Shown one piece after another: positions 16,266 to 28,287 of a stretch of DNA of 64,000 nt. The notes below the pieces were generated by a model. That model was given only the letters and a program-made list of their open reading frames with translations. It did no database searches and was not told the origin of the DNA. The stretch's first letter is position 1, and every line of letters begins with the position of its first letter. A program made the position numbers and the translations under genes. This DNA is from Rhodoferax sp. (GTDB taxonomy: Bacteria; Pseudomonadota; Gammaproteobacteria; Burkholderiales; Burkholderiaceae_C). The stretch is taken from assembly GCA_019449595.1 (NCBI GenBank), contig JAGRPL010000014.1, positions 372,043-436,042 on the forward strand. The letters are read 5' to 3'.

Positions 16266-18596
16266 ATGGCCAAGCGTTCGCTGTCCCAGCCCCTGAACGG
16301 GCACCTGATTCCCTCGCCGGGCCTGCTGGAGGCGCCGGTGCTGGACCTGATGTGTTCGCATTTCATTCTTACCCTGGCGGCGCGCCAGGGCGCCGGCCTG
16401 AACGTGCGCCGGGACTTCAATGGCATCGTGGGCCTGGCCGGCCGGCACCTGGTGTGGCCGATGTCGGTACTGGCCCGCCTGCGTGAATTCCTGGGGCGGC
16501 GTTGTGCCGGCAATGAACTCTGGCGCGGGCACGACGCGTTGGACGCGGCGGAATTCCTGGGCCGTTACGGCGTCTGGCATGGCCCGTACGACGAGGCCAC
16601 GCTGTATTTTTTCCTGGATGAATACGCCAAGGACCAGCCCAAGGATCTTATTGCGGTGCTGACGGTAACCGGCGAGTGGCTACGCCATGCGCTCAAACGC
16701 CAGTCCACGCTGGTGGAAAAAAATATCAACGCGCTGGCGGGGCTGCTGCAGCTCAACAAGGCCGAACGTGCCTTGCTGCTGTACGGCACGCTGGCCCGCT
16801 ACCAGCGCGACATGCGCTCAATCCTGGTCGAGTTCAAGGTGAACAACGCACCGGAGGCCTATGCCGCGATTGCCGAGGTAGCCGGTGTCAACCCCGAGCA
16901 GGTGGCCGAGGCCTTGCGCGCTGGCTCCCGGCTGGAGCGCATCGGGCTGGTGGAAAACCTGATTTCCGAGCACAACATCACTGACCTGGCCGACCTGATG
17001 AAAGTCAGCGAGAAACTGCCACCGGTGCTGATGCGTGCCTACCGCGACCAGGCCGAGTTGATGGCGGTGTTCACCCGCCTGTCCAGCAAGAGCCCGCTGG
17101 GGCTGGACGATTTCGCCTTTGTGGCCGAAGATGCCCGGGTGCTGCGCGCCTTGTTGGCCAATGCGGTGACGCGCCAGGAGGTGGGGATCAATGTGCTGCT
17201 GTATGGCCCGCCCGGCACTGGCAAAACCGAATTGGCCAAGGTGGTGGCGCAGGCGGCCGGGCTGGAGTTGTTCGAGGTCGAGTACGCCGACCGCGACGGC
17301 AACTCCCTGAGCGGCCGCGACCGCTACCGTTCGCTGCAGATCGCCCAGGTGTTCCTCAAGGGCAGTGCCCAGGCGGCCCTGCTGTTTGACGAAGTGGAGG
17401 ACGTGTTCCCGCCCCTGACCAGCGAGGCGGCGCACCGCATGGTCCGCGCCGATGCCACGGCCGCGCCGCCCAACAGCAGTGTCAGCGGCAAGGCCTGGGT
17501 CAACCAGGTGCTGGAATCGAACGCCGTGCCCACCATCTGGGTCACCAACCAGATCGAGCAGATCGACCCGGCCTTTCGCCGCCGCTTTGCCTACCACCTC
17601 GAACTCAAGTCGCCGCCACCGGGTGCGCGCGAGGCCTTGGTGCGCAAGACCCTGGCCGGAGTGGCGGTGTCCGATGCGTTCGTGGCCCGCCTGACCCGCC
17701 GCAAGGGCCTGACGCCGGCGCAAATCCAGACGGCGGCGCGTTTTGCCGGACTGGCCGCTCCTGGTGCACCGGAGGGCGGGGAGGAGCCGGGTCTGGAGGC
17801 CTTGATCGAGCGGCAACTCCGCAATGCAGACCTGGCCCTGGGCAACCGGGCACTGGATGCCGGGCGCCCGCCCGCCGTCACCCGGTACGACCTGGGGCTG
17901 CTCCATGTGGAAAGCCGTTTCGAGATTGGTCGCATGGTGCAGGCGCTGCAGGCGCGCGGTCACGGTACCCTGTGCTTCTACGGTCCGCCGGGCACCGGGA
18001 AAACCGCGCTGGCCGAGCACATTGCCACGGCGCTGGGCCAGACCCTGATGGTCCGCCAGGCCAGCGACCTGATGAGCAAGTACGTTGGGGAAACCGAGCA
18101 GAACATGGCTGCCATGTTCCGGGACGCGGAGGCCGAGAATGCGGTGCTGCTGCTGGACGAAGCCGACAGTTTCCTGCAGGACCGCCGTGGCGCGCAGCGC
18201 AGCTACGAGGTATCCGAGGTCAACGAGATGCTGCAGGGCATGGAGCGTTTTCGCGGCATCTTCATCTGCACCACCAACCTGATGGACCGCCTGGACCAGG
18301 CGGCGCTGCGCCGCTTCACATTCAAGATCCAGTTCAAGCCGCTGACCCGGATGCAGCGCGAAGCCGTGTTCGTGGCGGAAGCCTGCGCGGGCGATGCCGG
18401 CCGGCTGCAGCCCGCGCTGCAAACCCGGCTGGCCGCCCTGGACCAGCTGTGTCTGGGCGACTTTGCGGCCGTGCGGCGCCAGGCCGTGATTCTGGACACG
18501 CCGCTGGAGCCGGGCGAGTTCCTGGAACAGCTGGAGGCGGAACACCGCATCAAGCCCGAGGTGCGGGAGGTGCGCGGCATGGGCTTTCTGGGCTGA
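16266..18596 (+). CDS. Tandem AAA+ ATPase of unknown function
   Basis: A 776-residue cytosolic protein from ATG 16266, with a perfect GGAGG 6 bases upstream; the frame is open further upstream only because it runs antisense to ilvA. It has an N-terminal region of about 280 residues without recognised motifs, then two AAA modules. The first has Walker A GPPGTGKT at 314-321, Walker B ALLFDEVED near 371 and arginines in AFRRRF near 436. The second has Walker A GPPGTGKT at 573-580, Walker B VLLLDEAD at 627 and ALRRFTFKI downstream. Both modules look catalytically complete, in CDC48/ClpX-like style, but no protease domain is present. It is monocistronic. Probably a remodelling ATPase; partner unknown. 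Confidence 0.85.
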   Translation: MAKRSLSQPLNGHLIPSPGLLEAPVLDLMCSHFILTLAARQGAGLNVRRDFNGIVGLAGRHLVWPMSVLARLREFLGRRCAGNELWRGHDALDAAEFLGRYGVWHGPYDEATLYFFLDEYAKDQPKDLIAVLTVTGEWLRHALKRQSTLVEKNINALAGLLQLNKAERALLLYGTLARYQRDMRSILVEFKVNNAPEAYAAIAEVAGVNPEQVAEALRAGSRLERIGLVENLISEHNITDLADLMKVSEKLPPVLMRAYRDQAELMAVFTRLSSKSPLGLDDFAFVAEDARVLRALLANAVTRQEVGINVLLYGPPGTGKTELAKVVAQAAGLELFEVEYADRDGNSLSGRDRYRSLQIAQVFLKGSAQAALLFDEVEDVFPPLTSEAAHRMVRADATAAPPNSSVSGKAWVNQVLESNAVPTIWVTNQIEQIDPAFRRRFAYHLELKSPPPGAREALVRKTLAGVAVSDAFVARLTRRKGLTPAQIQTAARFAGLAAPGAPEGGEEPGLEALIERQLRNADLALGNRALDAGRPPAVTRYDLGLLHVESRFEIGRMVQALQARGHGTLCFYGPPGTGKTALAEHIATALGQTLMVRQASDLMSKYVGETEQNMAAMFRDAEAENAVLLLDEADSFLQDRRGAQRSYEVSEVNEMLQGMERFRGIFICTTNLMDRLDQAALRRFTFKIQFKPLTRMQREAVFVAEACAGDAGRLQPALQTRLAALDQLCLGDFAAVRRQAVILDTPLEPGEFLEQLEAEHRIKPEVREVRGMGFLG

Positions 18597-18656
18597 TCTT
18601 TTCTTTCCAAACTGGTTGAAAACAGGCTGTTTGTTACAAACAGTCACGCCCCTTTG

Positions 18657-18670
18657 TTGTTTCAAATCAA
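18657..18670 (+). promoter_or_regulatory. FNR/Anr-like box upstream of nrdD
   Basis: TTGTT-TCAA-ATCAA matches the TTGAT-N4-ATCAA FNR consensus with one substitution. It lies 76 bp before the nrdD start codon and abuts the first NrdR box. An exact 7-bp palindrome arm pair (CTGTTTG/CAAACAG, 18627-18643) sits just upstream. Confidence 0.6.
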
Positions 18671-18716
18671 ACTACAGGTAGTGTCTGCCGGGTATCGTGC
18701 ACACCATAGGTAGTGT
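18669..18716 (+). promoter_or_regulatory. Pair of NrdR boxes
   Basis: Two 16-bp sites, AAACTACAGGTAGTGT (18669-18684) and ACACCATAGGTAGTGT (18701-18716), match the ACACwATATATwGTGT NrdR pattern. They start exactly 32 bp apart, three helical turns, which is the usual spacing for cooperative NrdR binding. They would repress nrdD when dATP is high. Confidence 0.8.
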
Positions 18717-18745
18717 TTACGATCCAAAAAACCCGGGAGACGCCC

Positions 18746-20764
18746 ATGCAAAATACCCTGATCACCCTGCCGCGCGAGGTCCTCAAGCGCGGCGGCCAAC
18801 GCGCGCCCTTTGACGCCGACAAAATCCTCTCCGCGCTGGTGCGGGCCGGCGCCGCCAGCGGCGAATTCGGCGCCGACGAAGCCGCCCTGCTGTGCGCCCA
18901 GGTGGTGAAGGTGCTGATCCACCGCTTCCACGGCCAGGCCCCCGCCATCGAGCAGATCCAGGACGTGGTGGAGCAGACCCTGATCGCCGCCAACCACTTC
19001 CAGACGGCACGCGCCTACATCGTCTACCGCGAACGCCACGCCGCCCTGCGTTCGGATCGCCAGACCCTGGTGAATGTGGAGTCGTCCGTCAACGAATACC
19101 TGTCGCGCGCCGACTGGCGGGTCAACGCCAATGCCAACCAGGGCTATTCGCTGGGCGGGCTGATCCTGAACGTGTCGGGCAAAGTCACGGCCAACTACTG
19201 GCTCTCGCACGTCTACACGCCGGAGATCGGCGAGGCCCACCGCAGCGGCGACCTGCACATCCACGACCTGGACATGCTCAGTGGCTACTGCGCCGGCTGG
19301 TCGCTGCGCACGCTGCTGCACGAGGGCCTCAACGGCGTGCCCGGCAAGGTGGAGGCCGGCCCGCCCAAGCACATGAGCTCGGCCGTCGGCCAGATCGTCA
19401 ACTTCCTGGGCACGCTGCAGAACGAGTGGGCCGGCGCGCAGGCGTTCTCGTCGTTTGACACCTACATGGCCCCCTTTGTGCGCAAGGATGGCATGGACTA
19501 CGCCGCCGTGCGCCAGTGCATCCAGGAGCTGGTCTACAACCTGAACGTCCCCTCGCGCTGGGGTACGCAGACGCCGTTTACCAACCTCACCTTCGACTGG
19601 AATTGCCCCGAGGACCTGCGCGAACAGGTGCCGGTGATCGCCGGCGTGGAGATGCCGTTCTGCTACGGCGAGCTGCAGGCCGAGATGGACCTGATCAACC
19701 GCGCCTATATCGACGTCATGACCACGGGTGACGCCAAGGGCCGGGTCTTCACCTTTCCCATCCCCACCTACAACATCACGTCCGATTTCCCCTGGGAGAG
19801 CGAGAACGCCGCCGCGCTGTTCGAAATGACGGCCAAGTACGGCCTGCCGTACTTCCAGAACTTCATCAACTCCGAGCTGGAGCCCAACATGGTGCGCTCC
19901 ATGTGCTGCCGCCTGCAGCTGGACCTGCGCGAGTTGCTCAAGCGCGGCAACGGCCTGTTTGGCAGCGCCGAGCAGACCGGCAGTCTGGGCGTGGTAACCG
20001 TCAACTGCGCCCGCCTGGGCTACCTGCACGCGGGGGACGAGCCGGCCCTGCTGGCCGCGCTGGACCGTCTGCTGGAGCTGGGCAAGCAGAGCCTGGAGAC
20101 CAAGCGCAAGCTGATCCAGCGCCTGATGGACCAGGGCCTGTTCCCCTATACCAAGCGCTACCTGGGCACGCTGCGCAACCACTTCTCCACCCTGGGCGTG
20201 AACGGCATCAACGAGATGGTGCGCAACTTCAGCGCCGACCGGCACGACATCACCAGCGCCGAAGGCAAGGCCCTGGCCGTGCGGTTCCTGGACCATGTAC
20301 GCGCGCGCATCGTCGCCTTCCAGGAGGAAACCGGCCACCTCTACAACCTGGAGGCCACGCCGGCCGAAGGCACGACCTACCGTTTTGCCAAGGAGGACCG
20401 CAAGCGCTGGCCCGTCATCCTGCAGGCCGGTACGACCGAACGGCCCTACTACACCAACTCCTCGCAGTTGCCGGTGGGGTTTACCGACGACCCCTACGAG
20501 GCACTGGAGCGGCAGGAAGAGCTGCAATCCAAGTACACCGGCGGCACCGTGCTGCACCTGTACATGGGCGAGCGCCTCTCCAGCGGCGCGGTCTGCCGCG
20601 ACCTGGTCAAACGCGCGTTGACCCGCTTTCGCCTGCCCTACATCACGGTCACGCCCACCTTCTCGATCTGCCCCACCCACGGCTACCTGGCCGGCGAGCA
20701 CCCGTTCTGTCCGGTGTGCGACGAGGAACGCCTGGCCGCCAAACGCCTGGCGCTGGCTGCCTGA
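18746..20764 (+). CDS. nrdD: Anaerobic (class III) ribonucleoside-triphosphate reductase, large part lacking the glycyl-radical segment
   Basis: A 672-residue protein. An ATP-cone allosteric domain is at the start (LKRGGQRAPFDADKILSALV), then the class III reductase barrel. The C-terminal zinc-site region has ICPTHGYLAGEHP and CPVCDEER. Normally the radical-bearing R-V-x-G-Y segment follows within about 30 residues in the same chain, but here the protein stops at KRLALAA. The motif is instead encoded by the next gene. ATG 18746 has GGGAG 7 bases upstream. The reaction is reduction of NTPs to dNTPs under anoxia with formate. FNR-like and NrdR sites precede it. Confidence 0.92.
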   Translation: MQNTLITLPREVLKRGGQRAPFDADKILSALVRAGAASGEFGADEAALLCAQVVKVLIHRFHGQAPAIEQIQDVVEQTLIAANHFQTARAYIVYRERHAALRSDRQTLVNVESSVNEYLSRADWRVNANANQGYSLGGLILNVSGKVTANYWLSHVYTPEIGEAHRSGDLHIHDLDMLSGYCAGWSLRTLLHEGLNGVPGKVEAGPPKHMSSAVGQIVNFLGTLQNEWAGAQAFSSFDTYMAPFVRKDGMDYAAVRQCIQELVYNLNVPSRWGTQTPFTNLTFDWNCPEDLREQVPVIAGVEMPFCYGELQAEMDLINRAYIDVMTTGDAKGRVFTFPIPTYNITSDFPWESENAAALFEMTAKYGLPYFQNFINSELEPNMVRSMCCRLQLDLRELLKRGNGLFGSAEQTGSLGVVTVNCARLGYLHAGDEPALLAALDRLLELGKQSLETKRKLIQRLMDQGLFPYTKRYLGTLRNHFSTLGVNGINEMVRNFSADRHDITSAEGKALAVRFLDHVRARIVAFQEETGHLYNLEATPAEGTTYRFAKEDRKRWPVILQAGTTERPYYTNSSQLPVGFTDDPYEALERQEELQSKYTGGTVLHLYMGERLSSGAVCRDLVKRALTRFRLPYITVTPTFSICPTHGYLAGEHPFCPVCDEERLAAKRLALAA

Positions 20765-20799
20765 GTCCTGCTTTATCAACCCCCTAAAGGAGACCTTCC

Positions 20800-20994
20800 A
20801 TGACCGCTATTTCCACCACCGAGATGACCGCCCTGAACCACGCTGCCGTGCAACTGACCGATGCCGAGCGCCAGCCCTGCGAGGTCTGGACCCGCGTCAT
20901 GGGCTACCACCGTCCGGTAGCCAGCTTCAACATCGGCAAGCAGGGCGAGCACCAGGAGCGCCAGTTCTTTGCCGAACAGCGCTGTGCGGACTGA
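20800..20994 (+). CDS. Free-standing glycyl-radical domain of class III ribonucleotide reductase
   Basis: A 64-residue protein with its own strong ribosome-binding site (AAAGGAGA), 35 bp after the nrdD stop. Its centre, CEVWTRVMGYHRPVASFN, is the glycyl-radical motif (R-V-x-G-Y) plus the conserved asparagine region normally at the end of NrdD; the radical glycine would be Gly35. The C-terminus (FNIGKQGEHQER) also matches the NrdD tail. The protein therefore supplies the radical in trans, much as GrcA/YfiD does for pyruvate formate-lyase. It overlaps nrdG by 26 bp, so all three are one operon. Confidence 0.8.
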   Translation: MTAISTTEMTALNHAAVQLTDAERQPCEVWTRVMGYHRPVASFNIGKQGEHQERQFFAEQRCAD

Positions 20995-21709
20995 GAGCGC
21001 GCCGGTTTCTTTCGCCGCGCGGCACGCGCAGGCCGATGCCGCCGGCCTGCGCGTGGGCGGCCTCACCCGGCTGACCAGCATCGACTTTCCCGGCCGGCTG
21101 GCGGCAGTGGTGTTTTGCCAGGGCTGCCCCTGGCGTTGCGGCTACTGCCACAACCCCGACCTGTTGGACGCCGGGGCCGCCACCGACTGGAGCTGGGCGC
21201 AGGTGCTGGCATTCCTGCGAACGCGCCAGGGGCTGCTGGACGGTGTGGTGTTTTCCGGCGGCGAGCCGACGCTGCAGGCTGCCCTGCCGTCGGCACTGGC
21301 CGCCGTGCGGCGGCTGGGGTTCCAGACCGCCCTGCACACCGGCGGCATGTACCCCGAGCGGCTGGCGGCCGTTCTGCCGCTACTGGACTGGGTGGGGTTG
21401 GACATCAAGGCCCCCCTGGACCGCCACGACGCCCTGACCGGCGCCCCGGGCAGCGGTCTGCGTACCCGCGACGCGCTGCGTGCCCTCCTTGCCAGTGGCG
21501 TTTCCTATGAATGCCGCACCACCTGGCACCCCGGCTTGTTTGGCGCCGACGCCTTGCAGGCGCTGGCAGATGAACTGGCCGCCCTGGGCGTCACCCATTG
21601 GGCGCTGCAGGAGTGTCGGGTGCCGGAGGGTATGCCATTTGTCATCTCTTCGGAGCAGATGACGCATTTATCCGCGCAATTCGCTAATTTTGCAGTGCGA
21701 CGGGCCTGA
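20969..21709 (+). CDS. nrdG: Anaerobic ribonucleotide reductase activase (radical SAM)
   Basis: A 246-residue radical SAM enzyme with the [4Fe-4S] motif CPWRCGYC (Cys53, 57, 60), GVVFSGGEPTLQ for SAM binding and KAPLDRHDALTG further on. It would install the glycyl radical on the small protein encoded just upstream. The start is TTG 20969 or GTG 20984, both inside the preceding gene, with AGGAG at 20954-20958. The N-terminal 30 residues are longer than in the E. coli enzyme. Confidence 0.9.
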   Translation: MPNSAVRTESAPVSFAARHAQADAAGLRVGGLTRLTSIDFPGRLAAVVFCQGCPWRCGYCHNPDLLDAGAATDWSWAQVLAFLRTRQGLLDGVVFSGGEPTLQAALPSALAAVRRLGFQTALHTGGMYPERLAAVLPLLDWVGLDIKAPLDRHDALTGAPGSGLRTRDALRALLASGVSYECRTTWHPGLFGADALQALADELAALGVTHWALQECRVPEGMPFVISSEQMTHLSAQFANFAVRRA

Positions 21710-21931
21710 AAGGCCCGCGAATCCCGCTGCGTTTGCCCTGGCGCGGACACCCATCGTCTGGCGGATCGGGCGCCGGCCGGGGGCCGCTGGCCGGCATATT
21801 TCAGGTTCGTGTCAACCGTTTTGGGGCGCCGCGCGTCATATTGCCCAGCGGATGCCAGAAAGCGCCAGCACGTTGGAACAGAGGCTGACCGGCTTTGAAA
21901 GTATCTATTTCTTTCATTTTGACCAGTTGAT

Positions 21932-22225
21932 ATGCACAAAGAGATGATCAAGGTGCCTGAAAAAGGCACTTACCAAGGACAGTTGTTCGACTATTGGGCG
22001 GACGAGTACCGCCATACCAATGCCGACCACTCCGCCTACATTGCGCTCAATTTTGCGGGCGTTCTGGACGCGTGCCGCTCCAAGCTCTACGCGCTGATGC
22101 AGTACCACCGCCAGCATCTGGCCGACAAGAACGGTGCCGACCGGCACAGCCGGGCCATCGCCCGCCTGCAGAACACCATGAGCGGTGCGGCCATGTCGTA
22201 CGAGAGCTGCTTTCAGCGGCATTGA
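21932..22225 (+). CDS. Hypothetical 97-residue protein
   Basis: A small soluble protein, MHKEMIKVPEKGTYQGQLFD..., rich in His, Tyr and Ala, with no membrane segment or known motif. Codon use matches the surrounding chromosome and it fills a gap between nrdG and recQ (convergent with recQ, 12 bp apart). No good ribosome-binding site is seen at ATG 21932; ATG 21944 is an alternative. I do not recognise the family. Confidence 0.6.
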   Translation: MHKEMIKVPEKGTYQGQLFDYWADEYRHTNADHSAYIALNFAGVLDACRSKLYALMQYHRQHLADKNGADRHSRAIARLQNTMSGAAMSYESCFQRH

Positions 22226-22237
22226 GCCGCCGGCACA

Positions 22238-24112
22238 TCAGTCGATCGACACCACGCGCAGCACCGCCTGCGCGTAGGCTTCCAGCTTTTTGGCGCCAAT
22301 GCCGCTGATTCCCTGCAGGTCATCCAGGGTTTGCGGGGCCCGCTTGGCAATTGCCGCCAGTGTGGCGTCGTGAAAAATCACGTAGGCGGGCAGGTTGTGC
22401 TCCCGGGCCACCTCGGCGCGCCAGGCCTTCAAGGCGGCGTAGCGCTCCAGCCCCGCACCGTCCAGCGCAATCGGCGCCTTGATCGCCGCGGAACCCGCGC
22501 CGGAGCGCCGCTTGCGGTCCGTCGGCGCCGAGACCGATTCGCGCAACTGCACCGACACCTCTCCCTTCAGCACCGCCCGTGACTGCTCCGTGAGCTGCAG
22601 CGTATTGAACGCCTGGGCATCCACCGCCACGGCGCCCATGGCAATGAGCTGGCGCAGCACGCCGCGCAGCTGCAATTCGGTAAAACCGGCACCGATGCCA
22701 AAGGTGCTCAAGGCCTCATGGCCGTACTGGGTGACTTTTTCGGTGGTCTTGCCGCGCACAATGTCCATCACGTGGCCGGCACCAAACGCCATGCCGCTGG
22801 ATTGCTGGATGCGGTAGATGGTGCTGAGCAGCTTGCGGGCCGCGTCGGTGCCGTCCCACACCGCCGGCGGGTGCAGGCAGTTGTCGCAATTCCCGCAGGG
22901 TTGGCTGGCCTCGCCGAAGTAACTGAGCAGGCGCACCCGGCGGCAATCGGTGGCCTCGGCCAGGGCCAGCAGGGCGTCGAGCTTGCCGCGCAGGGCCTGC
23001 TTGAATGCATCGGCCGCCGGGCTTTCGTCGATCATGCGGCGCTGGTTGACCACGTCCTGCAGGCCGTAGGCCATCCAGGCGTCGGCCGGAAGGCCGTCGC
23101 GCCCGGCTCGCCCGGTCTCCTGGTAGTAGCCTTCGATATTCTTGGGCATGTCCAGGTGGGCCACGAAGCGCACGTCGGGCTTGTCGATGCCCATGCCAAA
23201 GGCAATGGTGGCCACCATCACCACGCCTTCCTCCCGCAGGAAGCGGTCCTGGTGCTGCTGGCGCAGCTTGCTGTCCAGCCCGGCGTGGTAGGGCAGGGCG
23301 TTGATACCCGCTTCCACCAGCGTCTCGGCGATCGATTCCACCTTCTTGCGCGACTGGCAGTACACGATGCCGGCATTGCCCTCGTGCTCGCGGGCGATGA
23401 AGCGCAGCAGTTGCTGCGTGCCGTCGGTCTTTTCGACGATGGTGTAGCGGATGTTGGGGCGGTCAAAGCTGCTGACGAAGGCCCGCGCGTCCTGCAGCTG
23501 CAGGCGCTCCAGGATGTCGGCGCGGGTCAGGTCGTCGGCCGTGGCGGTGAGCGCCATGCGCGGCACGCCGGCATAGCGTTCGTGCAGCACGGTCAGCGCC
23601 CGGTATTCGGGTCGGAAGTCGTGGCCCCACTGGCTGACGCAGTGCGCCTCGTCAATGGCAAACAGGCTCAGCTGGCCACGGTCATGCAGGGAATCGAGCT
23701 GTGCCAGGAACCGTGGCGTGGTGACGCGCTCGGGGGCGGCGTACAGCAGCGTGATGTCGCCGCGCAGCATGCGCTGCTCCACCTGGTAGGCCTCGTCGCT
23801 GCTCAGGGTGGAGTTGAGAAAGGCGGCGCTCACGCCGGCCTCGTGCAGGGCACCTACCTGGTCGTGCATCAGCGCAATCAGGGGCGAGATGACGATGGTC
23901 AGGCCCTGCCCCGCGCGGGCGCGGGCAATGGCCGGAATCTGGTAGCACAGCGATTTGCCGCCGCCGGTGGGCATGAGCACCAGGGCGTCGCCGCCGTTGG
24001 CCACATGCTCCACGATGGCCTGCTGCGGGCCGCGGAACTGGGCGTAGCCAAAGACCTCTTGCAGGATGGCGTGGCAGGTCTGGCGGGTAGGGGAAGAATC
24101 GGTTGCTATCAA
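22238..24112 (-). CDS. recQ: ATP-dependent DNA helicase RecQ
   Basis: A 624-residue RecQ, full length and in canonical order: Walker [23 protein letters not shown] box [20 protein letters not shown], helicase motif VI in [12 protein letters not shown], the RQC zinc cysteines (CRRVRLL...CGNCDNC), a winged helix and a C-terminal HRDC domain ending [21 protein letters not shown] 3'-5' helicase for recombinational repair and fork processing. Monocistronic. Confidence 0.96.
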   Translation of the reverse strand: MIATDSSPTRQTCHAILQEVFGYAQFRGPQQAIVEHVANGGDALVLMPTGGGKSLCYQIPAIARARAGQGLTIVISPLIALMHDQVGALHEAGVSAAFLNSTLSSDEAYQVEQRMLRGDITLLYAAPERVTTPRFLAQLDSLHDRGQLSLFAIDEAHCVSQWGHDFRPEYRALTVLHERYAGVPRMALTATADDLTRADILERLQLQDARAFVSSFDRPNIRYTIVEKTDGTQQLLRFIAREHEGNAGIVYCQSRKKVESIAETLVEAGINALPYHAGLDSKLRQQHQDRFLREEGVVMVATIAFGMGIDKPDVRFVAHLDMPKNIEGYYQETGRAGRDGLPADAWMAYGLQDVVNQRRMIDESPAADAFKQALRGKLDALLALAEATDCRRVRLLSYFGEASQPCGNCDNCLHPPAVWDGTDAARKLLSTIYRIQQSSGMAFGAGHVMDIVRGKTTEKVTQYGHEALSTFGIGAGFTELQLRGVLRQLIAMGAVAVDAQAFNTLQLTEQSRAVLKGEVSVQLRESVSAPTDRKRRSGAGSAAIKAPIALDGAGLERYAALKAWRAEVAREHNLPAYVIFHDATLAAIAKRAPQTLDDLQGISGIGAKKLEAYAQAVLRVVSID

Positions 24113-24260
24113 AACAGGAGCTGGTTACGCACTGTTTTTGCGGGTAAAAGCCGAAAATCGTGCTGAATTCAGGGGGCGCCCCGGGCGCCAAGACCCTATT
24201 GTCGGGCAAGTGATCCGTTGGCGCCGTGGCGGCGGATTTCTTCCGTGCACTAAAATGCGG

Positions 24261-24346
24261 CCTTCCCAAGGGGCGCTGCAGCGGCCAGGTACCGGTCTAC
24301 CGGATCACCACAGGCTGCCAGGCTTGGGTTTGTCAACGGCGCTCAC
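24261..24346 (+). ncRNA. S-adenosylhomocysteine (SAH) riboswitch upstream of metH
   Basis: The RNA contains the conserved blocks of the SAH riboswitch. P1 pairs CCCAAG (24265-24270) with CTTGGG (24323-24328). GGGCGCTGCAGCGG follows the first P1 strand, with a P2 pairing GCAGC (near 24278) to GCTGC (near 24314). CAACGGCGCTCAC follows P1 and can form the pseudoknot with the GCGC block. It lies 31 bp before the metH start, where an ON switch responding to SAH makes sense. A TAAAAT -10-like hexamer (24251-24256) is just upstream. Confidence 0.85.
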
Positions 24347-24376
24347 TTGTTTGCACTACAAGGTGAGCCGCTTCGC

Positions 24377-25422
24377 ATGAAACCCGTAACTTACACCCGC
24401 GCCCAGGCGCTGCCCGGCATTCTGGCCAACCGCATCGCCATTCTGGACGGCGCCATGGGCACTATGATCCAGCGTTTCAAGCTGAGCGAGGCACAGTACC
24501 GGGGCGAGCGCTTCAAGGACTTCCCTCGTGACGTCAAGGGCAACAACGAGCTGCTGAGCCTGACCCGCCCGGACGTCATCTCCGACATCCACGAGCGCTA
24601 CCTGGCCGCCGGCGCCGACCTGATTGAGACCAACACCTTTGGCGCCACCACCATCGCCCAGGCCGACTACGGCATGGAAGACCTGGCGGTGGAAATGAAC
24701 CTGGCCTCCGCGCGCCTGGCCCGCGCCGCCTGCGACAAATACAGCACGCCGGACAAGCCGCGCTTCGTGGCCGGTGCCGTGGGCCCCACGCCCAAGACGG
24801 CCAGCATCAGCCCCGACGTGAACGACCCCGGCGCCCGCAACGTCACTTTCGAGGAACTGCGCAAGGCCTATTACGAGCAGGTGCAGGCGCTGGTCGAAGG
24901 GGGCTCCGACGTGCTGCTGGTGGAGACCATCTTCGACACGCTCAACGCCAAGGCGGCGCTGTTCGCCATTGACGAATACTTCGAGGCCAGCGGCGAGCGC
25001 CTGCCCCTCATCATCAGCGGCACCGTGACCGATGCCTCCGGGCGCATTCTTTCCGGCCAGACCGTCACCGCCTTCTGGCACAGCGTGCGCCACGCCCAGC
25101 CGCTGGCCATCGGCCTGAACTGCGCCCTGGGCGCGGCGCTGATGCGCCCCTACATCCAGGAGCTCAACCGTGTGGCCCCCGACACTTTCATCAGCTGCTA
25201 CCCCAATGCCGGCCTGCCCAACCCCATGAGCGACACCGGCTTTGACGAGACGCCGGACGTGACCGCGCGCCTGGTGCACGAGTTTGCCGCCGAAGGCCTG
25301 GTCAACATCCTGGGCGGCTGCTGCGGCACCACGCCGGACCACATCGGTGCCATTAGCCGGGCCGTGGCGCCGCTGGCCGCGCGCGCGTTGCAGCGCAATT
25401 TCTTTTACACAGAAGCGGCCTG

Positions 25423-25423
<1 letters not shown>
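24377..25423 (+). CDS. metH: Cobalamin-dependent methionine synthase, homocysteine-binding module (separate polypeptide)
   Basis: A 348-residue protein equal to the first module of MetH, a homocysteine S-methyltransferase barrel: [13 protein letters not shown] at the start and the zinc ligands in GLNCALGA and [14 protein letters not shown] 24377 has AGGTGAG 9 bases upstream. It ends one base into the ATG of the next gene (TGATG), so the two halves of MetH are translationally coupled but made as two chains. Controlled by the SAH riboswitch. Confidence 0.93.
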
Positions 25424-28182
<2,759 letters not shown>

Positions 28183-28192
28183 AACACATTGG

Positions 28193-28212
28193 CGGGCGCT
28201 TTACGCCCGTTT
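28193..28212 (+). terminator. Candidate weak terminator after metH
   Basis: A 6-bp GC stem (CGGGCG/CGCCCG, arms 28193-28198 and 28204-28209) is followed by only three T residues. Position just after the metH stop supports it, but the U-tract is short. Confidence 0.45.
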
Positions 28213-28287
28213 ACAACTCCGACATCAAAATCTGCGTTTGCGTGTTTACCTTGAGGCCTTCTGCGCGTTGAAGGCGAAAGGAACGAT

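Noticed and set aside
18662..20779. A 705-codon open frame antisense to nrdD
   Set aside because: Same codon-bias artefact; nrdD motifs are on the plus strand and no ribosome-binding site is seen.
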